The notes: generated from the sequence alone by a model not told the origin. 64,000 nucleotides of DNA from Flavobacterium aquidurense (GCF_001404985.1 NZ_JRLF01000015.1:842125-906124), one strand, 5' to 3'. Positions 36,228-45,844 are shown, counted from the first letter of the stretch. Made by a program: numbers and translations.

Positions 36228-36256
36228 CAAAATTAAGGAATAAAGTTTTGTTTAAA
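36228..36256 (-). promoter_or_regulatory. lpdA promoter
   Basis: On the minus strand TTTA (36253-36256), 17 bases, then TAATTTTG (36228-36235), 27 bases ahead of the start codon. Confidence 0.65.
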
Positions 36257-36289
36257 GTTTAAATCTCAATGTTTTTTGTGTGAAATTTT

Positions 36290-36717
36290 GGGAGGGAGTT
36301 TTTACCGCAAAGTGCGCAAAGATTTACGCAAAGATTAGCAAAGTTTTGTTTTTTTAGTCTCGCGAAAACGCAAAGTCACAAAGTTTTTTGCCACTAATTA
36401 AACAAATTCTCTCTAATTATTTTGTCTCGCACAGATTTTGCAGATAATGTAATTTTTTTAAAAAAAACAATGATTGTATCTTCTTATTTGTCATTTCGAC
36501 GAAGGAGAAATCTCCGCAAGAAGCTCGACAAAGATTGGATTTTCGTTACGGAGTTACTTACGGAGATCCTTCGTTCCTCAGAATAACAAAAATGGCAAAA
36601 AAACTTTGCGCCTCTGCGACTTCGCAAGATTATTTTTATCATTTTATGTAGACGCACTGCTGTGCGTCTCTACGAAAAACCGTTGCCTCTTTGAACCTCT
36701 GAACCTTTGAACCTACT
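36290..36717. repeat. Gap between lpdA and lrp: several repeat types
   Basis: Contains a GCGCAAAGATTTACGCAAAG tract (36306 onwards), a complete family B element (36487-36590) with GTCATTTCGACGAAGGAG and its complement, a small AGACGCAC / GTGCGTCT hairpin (36650-36669), and a CTCTTTGAACCTCTGAACC low-complexity tail (family E). No gene is supported. Confidence 0.7.
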
Positions 36718-37173
36718 TTAAAAAATCACCGTCGAATTCTTCACTTCACTAATCATAAACATACTTTGTGTACTGCCTATGTGCTGTAACGAAGTAAGTT
36801 TTGTGACCAAAAATTCTCTGTATTCCTCCATATCTTTTACGAGAACTTTCAGGATATAATCGTAATCGCCGCTTACGTGATGGCATTCCAGAACTTCGTT
36901 GAGCTTGATGACTTCGCTTTCGAATTTGGTTAAAAATTCTTTAGTATGCTGAATAAGTTTTAAATGACAGAAAACTACAAATCCCTTATCGATTTTGGAT
37001 TTATCGACTAACGCTACGTAGTTTTTGATTATGCCTTCGCGCTCTAACTTTTTGATGCGTTCGTAAACTGCGGTTACTGACAGATTGAGTTTTAAGGACA
37101 ATTCTTTGGTTGTCTTTTTACTGTCGGTTTGTAATAAAACGAGGAGTTTTTTATCGGTGGCGTCTAAAGTCAT
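36718..37173 (-). CDS. Lrp/AsnC-family transcriptional regulator
   Basis: 151 residues. N-terminal helix-turn-helix (TTKELSLKLNLSVTAVYERIKKLE) and a C-terminal RAM (ligand-binding) domain with HVSGDYDYILKVLVKDM. Lrp regulators sense amino acids and act as octamers. It is divergent from the methionine gamma-lyase-like gene at 37575, the natural target candidate. The promoter is at 37251-37281. Confidence 0.9.
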   Translation of the reverse strand: MTLDATDKKLLVLLQTDSKKTTKELSLKLNLSVTAVYERIKKLEREGIIKNYVALVDKSKIDKGFVVFCHLKLIQHTKEFLTKFESEVIKLNEVLECHHVSGDYDYILKVLVKDMEEYREFLVTKLTSLQHIGSTQSMFMISEVKNSTVIF

Positions 37174-37250
37174 TTTAGTTGTTGGTTAGTGGTTGATAGT
37201 TGTTAGTTTATTGAAATGAAATAAAATCTATTGATTTAGGTTTTGCAAAT

Positions 37251-37281
37251 CAAATTTAGAAAAATAAACTTTCATAAGTAA
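37251..37281 (-). promoter_or_regulatory. lrp promoter
   Basis: On the minus strand TTAC (37278-37281), 19 bases, then TAAATTTG (37251-37258). Confidence 0.6.
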
Positions 37282-37378
37282 TTTTTATAGTTTTAAAATC
37301 TAATTAAATACTATACAGTTGATTAATTTTCTTAATAACCGTTATTTTGAATAGAATTTCTTTTGAAAACGAGTTTCA

Positions 37379-37492
37379 TAGCCCTGATAGAAGTGGAAAT
37401 CCTTTTGTGCCGGTCCCGAGGCTTCGGGAGTTACAAAAGATTGAAACGTCCCGTCCCGAAGCTTCGGGATCGGGAGCAGGAAATAGCTCCTG
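37379..37492 (+). repeat. Structured intergenic repeat, family D, copy 2
   Basis: Begins TAGCCCTGATAGAAGTGG. Stem AATC(C)TTTTGT (37398-37408) / ACAAAAGATT (37433-37442) with the bulged C, an inner TCCCGAGGCTTCGGGA hairpin (37414-37429), a second perfect 16-bp palindrome TCCCGAAGCTTCGGGA (37454-37469) and a closing GGAGC / GCTCC (37473-37477 / 37486-37490). The rest of the lrp-mgl gap (37174-37574) holds the lrp promoter and AT-rich sequence. Confidence 0.75.
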
Positions 37493-37574
37493 AAAATTCC
37501 AAAAATCAATTTCAATAACAAAAACAATAATACTAACCAGAGGAGATTGCTTTTTTCCTCGTAATGACATAAAA

Positions 37575-38777
37575 ATGAAAAACTTTAACCCAGCAGACAA
37601 AATTCAGGATTTGCAGTATTTTGGAGAATTTGGAGGAGTGAATCCTTCGATTTCTGATTCATCAACTTATACGTTTCTTTCGGCAAAAACGATGTTCGAT
37701 ACTTTCGAGGGAAATATGGAAGGCTGTTATTTGTATTCGCGCCATTCTTCGCCCAGTAATTTATACCTTGATCAGGCTTTGGCAGCGATGGAAGGAACGG
37801 AAACTGCAAATGTTTCGGCATCAGGAATGGGTGCAATTACACCTACTCTACTGCAATTGTGCGGTGCTGGTGATCACATCGTTTCAAGCAGAACAATTTA
37901 TGGCGGAACTTATGCTTTTTTGAAAAATTTTACGCCAAGGTTCGGGATTGAAACAAGCTTTGTAGACATTACAAAACTGGATGTTGTTGAAGCTGCAATT
38001 ACACCAAAAACAAAAGTTTTGTATTGTGAAACCGTAAGCAATCCTTTATTGGAAGTGGCTGATATTGCCAGTTTGGCTAAAATTGCCAAAAAACACAATC
38101 TGAAATTGGTTGTTGATAATACCTTTTCGCCATTATCAGTTTCTCCTGCAAAATTAGGCGCTGATATTGTAATTCATAGTTTAACGAAATACATAAACGG
38201 AAGCAGCGATACGGTTGGCGGCGTGACTTGTGCATCGAAGGAATTTATCAATGCTTTGAAAAATGTAAACTCGGGAGCAAGCATGCTTTTAGGGCCAACG
38301 ATGGATAGTTTGCGATCAGCATCTGTAATGAAAAATCTGCGCACGTTACATATCCGAATCAAACAACACAGTCATAATGCCCATGTTCTGGCAGATAAAT
38401 TCGAAAAAGACGGACTTAAAACGGTTTATCCGGGATTGAAAAGTCATCCGAGTCATGAACTATACAAAACGATGATTAATCCGGAATATGGTTTTGGCGG
38501 AATGATGACAATCGATGTTGGAACTTTGGCTAAAGCCAATGAATTAATGGAGTTAATGCAAGAAAGAAACTTAGGATATCTGGCTGTAAGTTTAGGATTC
38601 TATAAAACATTATTCAGCGCTCCGGGAACTTCGACTTCGAGTGAGATTCCGTTAGAAGAACAACACGAAATGGGATTGACAGATGGTTTGATTCGTTTTT
38701 CGATTGGATTGGATAATGATATTGAACGTACTTACGAAATGATGAAGGCTTGTATGGTAGAATTAGGAGTTCTTTGA
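37575..38777 (+). CDS. PLP-dependent Cys/Met metabolism enzyme (methionine gamma-lyase-like)
   Basis: 400 residues of the Cys/Met-metabolism PLP family. The PLP lysine is K205 in HSLTKYINGSSD. Other motifs are SGMGAITPTLLQL, SRTIYGGTYAF, YCETVSNPLLEV, VDNTFSPL and FSIGLDNDIE. The family also includes cystathionine gamma-synthase, beta-lyase and O-acetylhomoserine sulfhydrylase. The gene sits divergent from an Lrp regulator, and methionine gamma-lyase is the likeliest product. The exact reaction cannot be fixed from sequence. Confidence 0.87.
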   Translation: MKNFNPADKIQDLQYFGEFGGVNPSISDSSTYTFLSAKTMFDTFEGNMEGCYLYSRHSSPSNLYLDQALAAMEGTETANVSASGMGAITPTLLQLCGAGDHIVSSRTIYGGTYAFLKNFTPRFGIETSFVDITKLDVVEAAITPKTKVLYCETVSNPLLEVADIASLAKIAKKHNLKLVVDNTFSPLSVSPAKLGADIVIHSLTKYINGSSDTVGGVTCASKEFINALKNVNSGASMLLGPTMDSLRSASVMKNLRTLHIRIKQHSHNAHVLADKFEKDGLKTVYPGLKSHPSHELYKTMINPEYGFGGMMTIDVGTLAKANELMELMQERNLGYLAVSLGFYKTLFSAPGTSTSSEIPLEEQHEMGLTDGLIRFSIGLDNDIERTYEMMKACMVELGVL

Positions 38778-38975
38778 TTGTTTATTTCGCAGAGAGTCAC
38801 TTAGAGTTTTCGCAGAGATTCACAAAGGTTATTTCATGCAGATTTAAAAAGATTTAAAGCAGATCTGCGCAGATTTATTTATTGCTTAAGCTTAAAAAAA
38901 AATCTATTTTTATCTGCTTTTATTTGCAAAATATGTGTGAAACAAAAATCTTTTAATCCATTAATCCTTGGCAAA
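38778..38975. repeat. Family A hairpin repeat after mgl
   Basis: CGCAGAGAGTCACTTAGAG and CGCAGAGATTCACAAAGG repeats, then TGCAGATTTAAAAAGATTT paired imperfectly with AAAATCTATTTTTATCTGC, and a closing TTAATCCATTAATCCTTGGC. The order and text match the element at 29940-30168. Confidence 0.65.
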
Positions 38976-39019
38976 AAATAAAAAGCCGTTTTGAAATCAT
39001 CTTCAAAACGGCTTTTTCA
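38976..39019. terminator. Bidirectional terminator between mgl and the APC permease
   Basis: AAAAGCCGTTTTGAA (38981-38995) pairs exactly with TTCAAAACGGCTTTT (39002-39016). The genes on either side converge here. Confidence 0.9.
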
Positions 39020-39052
39020 TTTATAATTTATAATTCACAATTAAATAATTAT

Positions 39053-40987
39053 CTAGGCTTCTGCAGGGAAATTCAGTTTACTGTTTTTTCTACTGTATGT
39101 AAAGTAAATAAATAACCCGATTAGTAACCAGATCGTAAAATAAATCCAGTTCCAGACGCTTAATTCAGCCATCATATAAAGACAGCAGATTAATCCTAAA
39201 AGCGGAATTAAAGACAGGTTTTTTCTAAAGGCCCAAACGGCTAATCCAACCAAAACGAATAAGAATATCCACATTGGGATCTTGTGTTTGAATAAACTAA
39301 AACCTGATTCGTATTTTAATGAATCATTGATTGGCAATCCTTTTACAACCTCAGCATATTTAGCATCGTCGTCTTGATATTGGCTTAATAAATGTTCTAA
39401 ATCGGCAGTTTCTGCAGTTTTATTATGCACATCAATGCTTTCTAAATAATTGAAAACTTTAGCAGATTGTTCTTTATCCAAAGAGGTAATAATTGTTGTT
39501 GCATCATTTGTTTGTGCCTCGTTATTAATAAAAGCCATTGTAGCTTTATTATTAAAAGCAAAAGCATAATATAATCCGGCGATCATTAAAACTGGCAAAA
39601 TAAATTTTGAATTGATATAAGGCGTTTTAAATTTTCCTCTTGGTATTTCCGGTTTATTTTGCAAAACCAAAACTCCCGCACAAACCAGTACAAAGGCAAA
39701 TAAAGTCCCGATACTGCATAAATCAGTAACCATTGTTAAGTTAAGGAACAAAGCAGGAACTGCGACCACAAAACCGGTTACGATTGTTGCAAATGATGGT
39801 GTTTTAAATTTTGGGTGAACGGTCGAAAATTTCTTTGGCAATAAACCATCACGGCTCATACTCATCCAGATACGAGGCTGTCCCATCTGGAAAACCAATA
39901 AAACACTCGCCATAGCAATTACAGCACTAACGGCAATAATTCCCGACATCCATTTAAGGTTTAGTTTATCGAAAACAAACGCCAGAGGATCTCCTACATT
40001 TAATTCGTTATAACGCACCATTCCGGTTAAAACCAAAGCAATGGCAATATATAAAATAGTACAAATGATAATAGCCCACATCATACCTCGCGGTAAATCA
40101 CGTTGCGGATTTTTACATTCCTCAGCAGTTGTTGAGATCGCGTCAAAACCAATATAGGCAAAGAAAACAGCCGAAACTCCTTTTAAAACTCCGCTAACTC
40201 CATTTGGTGCAAACGGATCCCAATTGGCAGTATCTACATAAAATACACCAACTGCAATTACTAAAAGTACAATACAAAGTTTTACAATAACCATTAAGTT
40301 ACTCGCATTACGAGACTCTTTCATTCCTCTGTAAACCAAAGCGGTGATTAAAACAATGATAAACAATGCCGGTAAATCTGCCACAAAATGGAAAGATCCA
40401 ATTGTTGGTGCTGTTGTCCAGGCGGTATGAGCTGCTTGTAATGAAGTGCTTAAATTTTCGAAAGATTTTCCACCCTGCATTAAAGCTGTGGCGTCTTTAA
40501 ATCCGTTTGAAGCCGTTAGATAATCCATCTGGATCCATTGCGGGAGATGAATTCCGCCGCTCTGGAGCAGTCCTGTAAAGTAATCACTCCACGATATGGC
40601 GACCGTTATATTCCCAACTGCATATTCCATGATTAATGCCCAGCCAATTATCCAGGCAATTAATTCTCCAAAAGCTACGTATGAATAAGTATAGGCACTT
40701 CCTGAAACCGGAACCATTGAGGCAAATTCGGCATAAGCAAAAGCGGCAAAACTACAGGCTAATGCGGTAAATAAAAATAAGAAAATTACAGCAGGACCAC
40801 CATCTGCACTGGCTTTCCCGATGGTACTAAAAATTCCTGCTCCTACAATAGCAGCAATCCCGAAGGCTGTTAAATCTTTGGTCGTTAAATGTTTTCCTAA
40901 TGCATTATGACCATCTGCTTCGTTTTTTGCAACTTGCTTCAGAATATCTTGTACCGTTTTTTTTCGGAATAAACCTGATAATGCCAT
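39053..40987 (-). CDS. APC-superfamily amino acid permease with an extra insert
   Basis: 644 residues with about 13 hydrophobic helices. APC features: LTTKDLTAFGIAAIVGAGIFSTIGKA (ligand-binding GAGIF), YAEFASMVPVSGSAYTY, GFDAISTTAEECKNPQRDLP and SLSRDGL-like SMSRDGLLPKKFS. The cationic amino acid transporter group is the best match. A ~90-residue hydrophilic block (479-568, NNKATMAFINNEAQ... to LFKH) separates the last helices and is not part of the usual fold. Substrate is unknown. Confidence 0.87.
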   Translation of the reverse strand: MALSGLFRKKTVQDILKQVAKNEADGHNALGKHLTTKDLTAFGIAAIVGAGIFSTIGKASADGGPAVIFLFLFTALACSFAAFAYAEFASMVPVSGSAYTYSYVAFGELIAWIIGWALIMEYAVGNITVAISWSDYFTGLLQSGGIHLPQWIQMDYLTASNGFKDATALMQGGKSFENLSTSLQAAHTAWTTAPTIGSFHFVADLPALFIIVLITALVYRGMKESRNASNLMVIVKLCIVLLVIAVGVFYVDTANWDPFAPNGVSGVLKGVSAVFFAYIGFDAISTTAEECKNPQRDLPRGMMWAIIICTILYIAIALVLTGMVRYNELNVGDPLAFVFDKLNLKWMSGIIAVSAVIAMASVLLVFQMGQPRIWMSMSRDGLLPKKFSTVHPKFKTPSFATIVTGFVVAVPALFLNLTMVTDLCSIGTLFAFVLVCAGVLVLQNKPEIPRGKFKTPYINSKFILPVLMIAGLYYAFAFNNKATMAFINNEAQTNDATTIITSLDKEQSAKVFNYLESIDVHNKTAETADLEHLLSQYQDDDAKYAEVVKGLPINDSLKYESGFSLFKHKIPMWIFLFVLVGLAVWAFRKNLSLIPLLGLICCLYMMAELSVWNWIYFTIWLLIGLFIYFTYSRKNSKLNFPAEA

Positions 40988-41460
40988 ATATGAGTTTGCT
41001 TTATAAATTAATATTTTTCGGTCTTTGTGGTTTTATTTTGCAAATAATGCAAAAATTATCCTGATTTCAAATATATAAAACCATTTTGTTTTATCTGTAT
41101 ATTTTTTGCCCAAGGATTTTACAGATTTAACTGGTTTGCGCGGATTTATTTTTTGTGCCACGAATTTCACAAATTAGCACGAATTATTTTTTGCCACTGA
41201 TTAAATGATTAAACACTGATTATTTTAATATTTATCAATTAAATCTGCAGAATCTGCGAGATAAAAAATATTTTAATCCTTTATCTGTAGCTAAAATTTT
41301 TCACGCAGATTTAAAATGATTTAAGCAGATGCGCGCAGAGTGATTTTAATAAAAATCTAAATTAAATCTACTAAAATCTGCCTAATCTGCGAGAAACAAA
41401 AAAAATCCGTGTACATCCGAGTTTTCACGAAGTGAATCCGTGTCATCCGCGTGCCATTTC
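40988..41460. repeat. Gap upstream of the APC permease with family A repeats
   Basis: 41110-41440 holds GATTTAACTGGTTTGCGCG, CACGAATTTCACAAATTAGC, the GCAGATTTAAAATGATTTAA block with its complement AATCTGCGAG, and AATCCGTGTACATCCGAG with GTCATCCGCGTGCC. A TATATTTG-type box (41068-41075, minus strand) may drive the APC gene. No gene is seen. Confidence 0.6.
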
Positions 41461-44367
41461 TCAACGCAAACAATTCCTTAAAATACTCACAGGATGTTGT
41501 GCTTCACGACTCGTTCCGTCAAAAATTTGATGGCGACAACTGGTTCCCGCAGCAGCGATTTTTACGTTTTGAGCCGTGGCGCGCACTTTAGGGAATAAAG
41601 TATCCTCTCCCATTTGCATGCTTACCTGATAATGTTCTTTTTCGTAACCAAAAGATCCCGCCATTCCGCAACAACCCGAATTGTAAATCGTAACCGTATT
41701 ATTAGTCGGTAAATTTAGCATTGCGAAAGTCGCTTCGACAGAACTCAATGATTTTTGATGACAATGTCCGTGAATTTTAATTTCCTTTTTTTCTTGTGAG
41801 AAAGAATCGGGAGTGATTTTTCCGTCGATAATTTCTTTTTTAAAGAATTCTTCGATTGTAAAAGCGCTTTGAGCCACTTTTTCAGCTGCTTCTTTATCAT
41901 CTGCAAGACGCAAATATTCGTCTCTAAAAGTCAAAATTGCCGATGGTTCTATCCCTATTAATGGCGCTTTCGCAGAAATTAGATCTTTGAAAATATTTAC
42001 ATTGATATTCGTAATTTTCTTCGCTTCTTCCAGAAATCCTTTCGATAAATAGGTTCTACCGCTTTCTTCGTGATTTACGATTAAAACTTTGTAACCTAAT
42101 TTGGTCAATAATTCGAAAGCATCGATGCCGATATTTACATCGTAATAATTCGTGAATTCGTCATTGAACAAATATACTTGTCCGTTTGGGAAATCGTTTT
42201 GTTGTGGTTTATGATTTTCATACCACTTTTTGAATGTGCGTTTTGCCAATAACGGAACTTGTCTTTCGGGTGCAATTCCCATACTTTTTTTCACCAGCGA
42301 CTGATTCGAAATAAAATTCGTAATCGCAGGAAACAAACTTCCCATTTTATTCAGTTTTGCGTTGTGGGCAAAAATCTTATTTCGGGTCGAGAAACCGTTT
42401 GCTTTTTGGTATTGGTATAAAAATTCTGCTTTAAGCGTTGCAACATCTACATTACTCGGACATTCGCTGGCGCAGGCTTTACAGCTTACACACAATTCAA
42501 AAACTTCGTAAAGTTCTTTCTGGTCAAATTTATTTTCTTTCTCAGAATAGGTCAAATATTCACGTAACGCATTCGCTCTCGCACGCGTTGTTTCCTTTTC
42601 ATTTTTAGTAGCACGATAACTCGGGCACATTGCGCCTCCTGCCGATGGTAATTTTCTGCAATCTCCGGATCCGTTGCATTTTTCGGCAGCGCGCAGAATT
42701 CCTAAACTGTCTGAGAAATCCTGAAACGTTTTAATATCCGGTTCAACCCTGCCCGAAACGACACGATGATTTTCGTCCATTTTCAAGGCATTTACAATCT
42801 TCCCGATATTCAAAACCGAATTCGGGTCAAATGCCAATTTGATTCTTTTCAGCAATTCATAATTCGTTTCGCCAATCATAAACGGAATAAATTCTCCGCG
42901 CACGATTCCGTCTCCATGTTCACCACTTAAAGAACCTCTGTATTTCTTCACCAAAATCGCAACATCGGTCGCAATGGTCCTGAATAATTTTAAATCAGAT
43001 GTTTTCTTCAAATTCAAAACCGGACGCAAATGTAGTTCTCCCGCTCCGGCATGTGCATAATAAATCGCTCCTTGCCCGTGACGTAACATCATCGCCGAAA
43101 ACTCGGCAATATAAGCCGGTAAATCGCTTAATTCTACCGCAGTATCTTCTATAGAATCGGCAGCTTTATCATCGCCTACAATACTTCCTAAAAGTCCGAG
43201 ACCGGCTTTTCTAAGTTCATTTACTTTCTCGATATCCGCTCCGTAAATTTTTACAAGTGCATAACCAAAGTTGTTTTTCTCTAAATCAGCCACCAAAGCA
43301 TTTGCTTGGTTTTCGGCATCTTCGGGATCATTCGAAGCGACTTCAAACATCATAATCGCTTTGGGTTCTCCTACCAAAAAGAATCTGTTTTTAATGTGTT
43401 CTCGGCTCGTTTTCGTACAATCCAAAATCGTATCATCGATCATTTCGCAAGTATACAAATGATGTTTCATTGCTATTACCACAGATTCCAGCGATTCCTG
43501 AATGCTATGATAATGCGCCACGACCATAATATTATTCGCTGGCGGTAAATCATCAACTTTCAAAGTGATTTCGGTAGTAAAAACCAGAGTTCCTTCGCTT
43601 CCGCAAAGTAATTTCCCAACGTTAATTGTAGGTTCTGTTCCGCCAAACAAGTCCGATTTTAATAAAATATCAACCGCATAACCTGTATTTCGTCTGTGAA
43701 TTTCAGGTTTAGGAAACTCTTTTATAATTTCGTCCTGCGTTGCTTTAACAGAAAGCTCGTCGTAAAGACTTTTATATATTTTATTTTCTAAAGAATTGCC
43801 TTTGGTTTTCTCGATAAATTCAGCCGAAGTCAATTCATGAAAAACTACCGGAGAACCATCGCTCAAAATTCCTTTTATTTCTACAATTTTATCACGCGTA
43901 ACGCCATAACGAATCGAGGTTGTCCCGGAGGAATTATTCCCCACCATTCCGCCAATCATACAACGATTTGTTGTCGATGTATTAGGTCCAAAAAATACGC
44001 CGTGAGGTTTCAGGAATAAATTGAGTTCATCGCGAATTACGCCGGGCTGCACCGTAACTGTTTTTTTAATAGGGTCGAAATTCAGGATTTTGGTAAAGTT
44101 TTTCGAAACATCGACCACAATTCCGTCACCAACCGTTTGTCCGGCAAGCGAAGTTCCGGCAGTTCTTGGCGTAATCGAAATATGATGCTGCGCCGCAAAC
44201 CTGATTATTTTACTAATATCTTCGATCGTTTTAGGCACGGCAACCGCTTTGGGTTTTATCCGGTATACAGAAGCATCTGTCGAATAAAGCGTTTTATGAA
44301 GTTCGTCGTATAAAAGTGTGCCTTCGAGCGTGCCGGCGAATTGCTCTAACTGAGATTGGGTCAACAT
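41461..44367 (-). CDS. ydiJ: FAD-binding and iron-sulfur 2-hydroxyacid dehydrogenase (YdiJ-like)
   Basis: 968 residues. Order: FAD-binding-4 (~30-180, with TPRTAGTSLAGQ and GNNSSGTTSIRYG), FAD-linked oxidase C-terminal domain (~290-540, GEHGDGIVRGEF), a 4Fe-4S ferredoxin pair (GAMCPSYRAT; CVSCKACASECPSNVD, ~580-680) and a C-terminal CCG (glycolate oxidase-like) domain with HGHCHQKSL and GCCGMAGSFGYE. E. coli YdiJ of this layout is a D-2-hydroxyglutarate dehydrogenase. The acceptor is presumably the quinone pool, which is family knowledge. Confidence 0.9.
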   Translation of the reverse strand: MLTQSQLEQFAGTLEGTLLYDELHKTLYSTDASVYRIKPKAVAVPKTIEDISKIIRFAAQHHISITPRTAGTSLAGQTVGDGIVVDVSKNFTKILNFDPIKKTVTVQPGVIRDELNLFLKPHGVFFGPNTSTTNRCMIGGMVGNNSSGTTSIRYGVTRDKIVEIKGILSDGSPVVFHELTSAEFIEKTKGNSLENKIYKSLYDELSVKATQDEIIKEFPKPEIHRRNTGYAVDILLKSDLFGGTEPTINVGKLLCGSEGTLVFTTEITLKVDDLPPANNIMVVAHYHSIQESLESVVIAMKHHLYTCEMIDDTILDCTKTSREHIKNRFFLVGEPKAIMMFEVASNDPEDAENQANALVADLEKNNFGYALVKIYGADIEKVNELRKAGLGLLGSIVGDDKAADSIEDTAVELSDLPAYIAEFSAMMLRHGQGAIYYAHAGAGELHLRPVLNLKKTSDLKLFRTIATDVAILVKKYRGSLSGEHGDGIVRGEFIPFMIGETNYELLKRIKLAFDPNSVLNIGKIVNALKMDENHRVVSGRVEPDIKTFQDFSDSLGILRAAEKCNGSGDCRKLPSAGGAMCPSYRATKNEKETTRARANALREYLTYSEKENKFDQKELYEVFELCVSCKACASECPSNVDVATLKAEFLYQYQKANGFSTRNKIFAHNAKLNKMGSLFPAITNFISNQSLVKKSMGIAPERQVPLLAKRTFKKWYENHKPQQNDFPNGQVYLFNDEFTNYYDVNIGIDAFELLTKLGYKVLIVNHEESGRTYLSKGFLEEAKKITNINVNIFKDLISAKAPLIGIEPSAILTFRDEYLRLADDKEAAEKVAQSAFTIEEFFKKEIIDGKITPDSFSQEKKEIKIHGHCHQKSLSSVEATFAMLNLPTNNTVTIYNSGCCGMAGSFGYEKEHYQVSMQMGEDTLFPKVRATAQNVKIAAAGTSCRHQIFDGTSREAQHPVSILRNCLR

Positions 44368-44413
44368 GTAAATGGTGCGTTTTAAAAAAATATTCCCTCA
44401 AAAACTGAGACAA

Positions 44414-44449
44414 CAAATATAAATATATAGCATCGTAAAATGATACAAA
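44414..44449 (-). promoter_or_regulatory. Candidate promoter of the YdiJ-like gene
   Basis: On the minus strand TTTG (44446-44449) and TATATTTG (44414-44421) are separated by 24 bases, slightly long for the consensus. The -7 box itself is exact. Confidence 0.45.
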
Positions 44450-44567
44450 TTGGCAATTTATGTAACTGTTTAACTCATATTTTATAAAATTAAAGCCTAA
44501 TTCTGTAAAACGCGCCAATTGCAAAATCCCTACTTTTAAAAATATACATTTTACGCCTTTTATAATT

Positions 44568-45377
44568 ATGGAAAATTTTCTGCAAGACGTCTTCAAACAC
44601 GTAGAAACTTATTATTACAGCATTGTCGATCTTACACCAAAATTTATTCTTGCCGTTGCCGTTATTCTCGTCTCCTGGTTTATTGCAACACGAGTAGGGA
44701 TTTTTGCCGGAAACCGACTCAAAGTAAGAATGCACGACAGACTTCTGGCTACTTTTATTGCGCGACTTATAAAATCTGTCCTTATTATTATTGGGGTTTT
44801 GATCATGTTTAAGATTATTGGTCTCGACGGAATCGCACAAAGTATGCTTGCCGGTGCCGGAATATCAGCTTTTGTGATTGGTTTTGCGCTTAAGGATATT
44901 GGCGAAAATTTCCTTGCCGGAATTCTGCTCGCTTTCAAACGTCCGTTTTCTATTGGTGACATTATCGAGAGTAACGGCGTAAAAGGCGAAGTTATCAACC
45001 TCAACCTTCGTGATACCGAAGTTAAAAGCGATTCGAAAATTATTTATATCCCAAACGCTCTTTTAATAAAAAATACGCTGATTAATTACAACAGCGCCGG
45101 ATTTCTACTCCAGACTTTTACTGTAGGACTCGAATTTGGCTCTGATTATAATCGTGCCATCGAACTCGTAAAAGAAGTTATGGAACGCAACGACGACGTA
45201 ACCGACAAAGAACACAACGATTCGGCCATAATTACAGATGTTACCGCCGGAGTCGCCCAACTCAACATTCGCTATTGGGTTCAAACCGGCACCACAACCA
45301 ACAAGGCCGAAAACCGCTCGAAAATTATTTCGGAAGTTCTAAATACTTTAAAAGAAAATGAATTTGTCCTGAAATAG
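44568..45377 (+). CDS. Mechanosensitive ion channel (MscS family)
   Basis: 269 residues with three N-terminal helices and the MscS pore/beta domain: RLIKSVLIIIGVLIMFKIIG, the TM3 stretch SMLAGAGISAFVIGFALKDIGENFLAGI (read as GAGISAFVIGFALKD) and FSIGDIIESNGVKGEV. It opens under membrane tension to release osmolytes. It is transcribed away from the YdiJ-like gene. The 5' region contains no clear promoter box. Confidence 0.93.
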   Translation: MENFLQDVFKHVETYYYSIVDLTPKFILAVAVILVSWFIATRVGIFAGNRLKVRMHDRLLATFIARLIKSVLIIIGVLIMFKIIGLDGIAQSMLAGAGISAFVIGFALKDIGENFLAGILLAFKRPFSIGDIIESNGVKGEVINLNLRDTEVKSDSKIIYIPNALLIKNTLINYNSAGFLLQTFTVGLEFGSDYNRAIELVKEVMERNDDVTDKEHNDSAIITDVTAGVAQLNIRYWVQTGTTTNKAENRSKIISEVLNTLKENEFVLK

Positions 45378-45740
45378 GTTTTTAAAAAGGGATAAAAGGA
45401 CAGAGTGGCAAAGGGACAGAGGTTTCTCTTCTACACGATTGTCGCGAGGCTTCCGGAGAAGGATTAGAAGCTATTTCCTTCACCCGAGCCTGAAAGTGCG
45501 AACTGGCGAAGCAATCCCTTCCAATCTTTTCCTTGCTAAAGAAGCAAGAAAAAAGGATTTCCACTTCTATCAGGGCTAGGGTTCTAGTTTCCATAAGAAA
45601 TTGATAAATTTATACAAGGGAAATCCCATAATTTTGTCATTTCGACCGAAGGGAGAAATCTCCACAAACTGAGCACGCATTGTTGTGGAGTTTCTTACGA
45701 AGATTTCTCCTTCGTCGAAATGACAAACTACCTAAAGTCT
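45378..45740. repeat. Repeat cluster after mscS: families D (minus) and B
   Basis: Family D copy 3 on the minus strand (45467-45579): its stem is AATCTTTTCCTTGC / GCAAGAAAAAAGGATT (45523-45536 / 45544-45559) with the conserved bulge, and TAGCCC at the outer end. Family B element 45633-45727 with arms GTCATTTCGACCGAAGG and its near complement. No gene is supported; an open frame here (45382-45594) is inside the repeat. Confidence 0.7.
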
Positions 45741-45844
45741 GGCTAAGTTTATCTTTTCTCAAAATGACGTTTTATATTTACATCACAGAAATGATTTAAA
45801 GTGTTCAATCTCATTTTTTTTAAAACCAAAAAATAATATTTTTC

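Noticed and set aside
36474..36710. 78-residue ORF in the lpdA-lrp gap
   Set aside because: Falls in the family B element and the AGACGCAC hairpin; repeat-derived.
37342..37600. ORFs within the family D copy 2 (37342-37527, 37376-37600)
   Set aside because: Encode repeated palindrome text (ASGR, SFVTPEASG) and have no support as genes.
44490..45004. Overlapping minus-strand ORFs over mscS (44490-44840, 44615-45004)
   Set aside because: They mirror the mscS coding strand and show no protein-like motif.
45382..45594. 70-residue minus ORF after mscS
   Set aside because: Covers family D copy 3 and is explained by the repeat.
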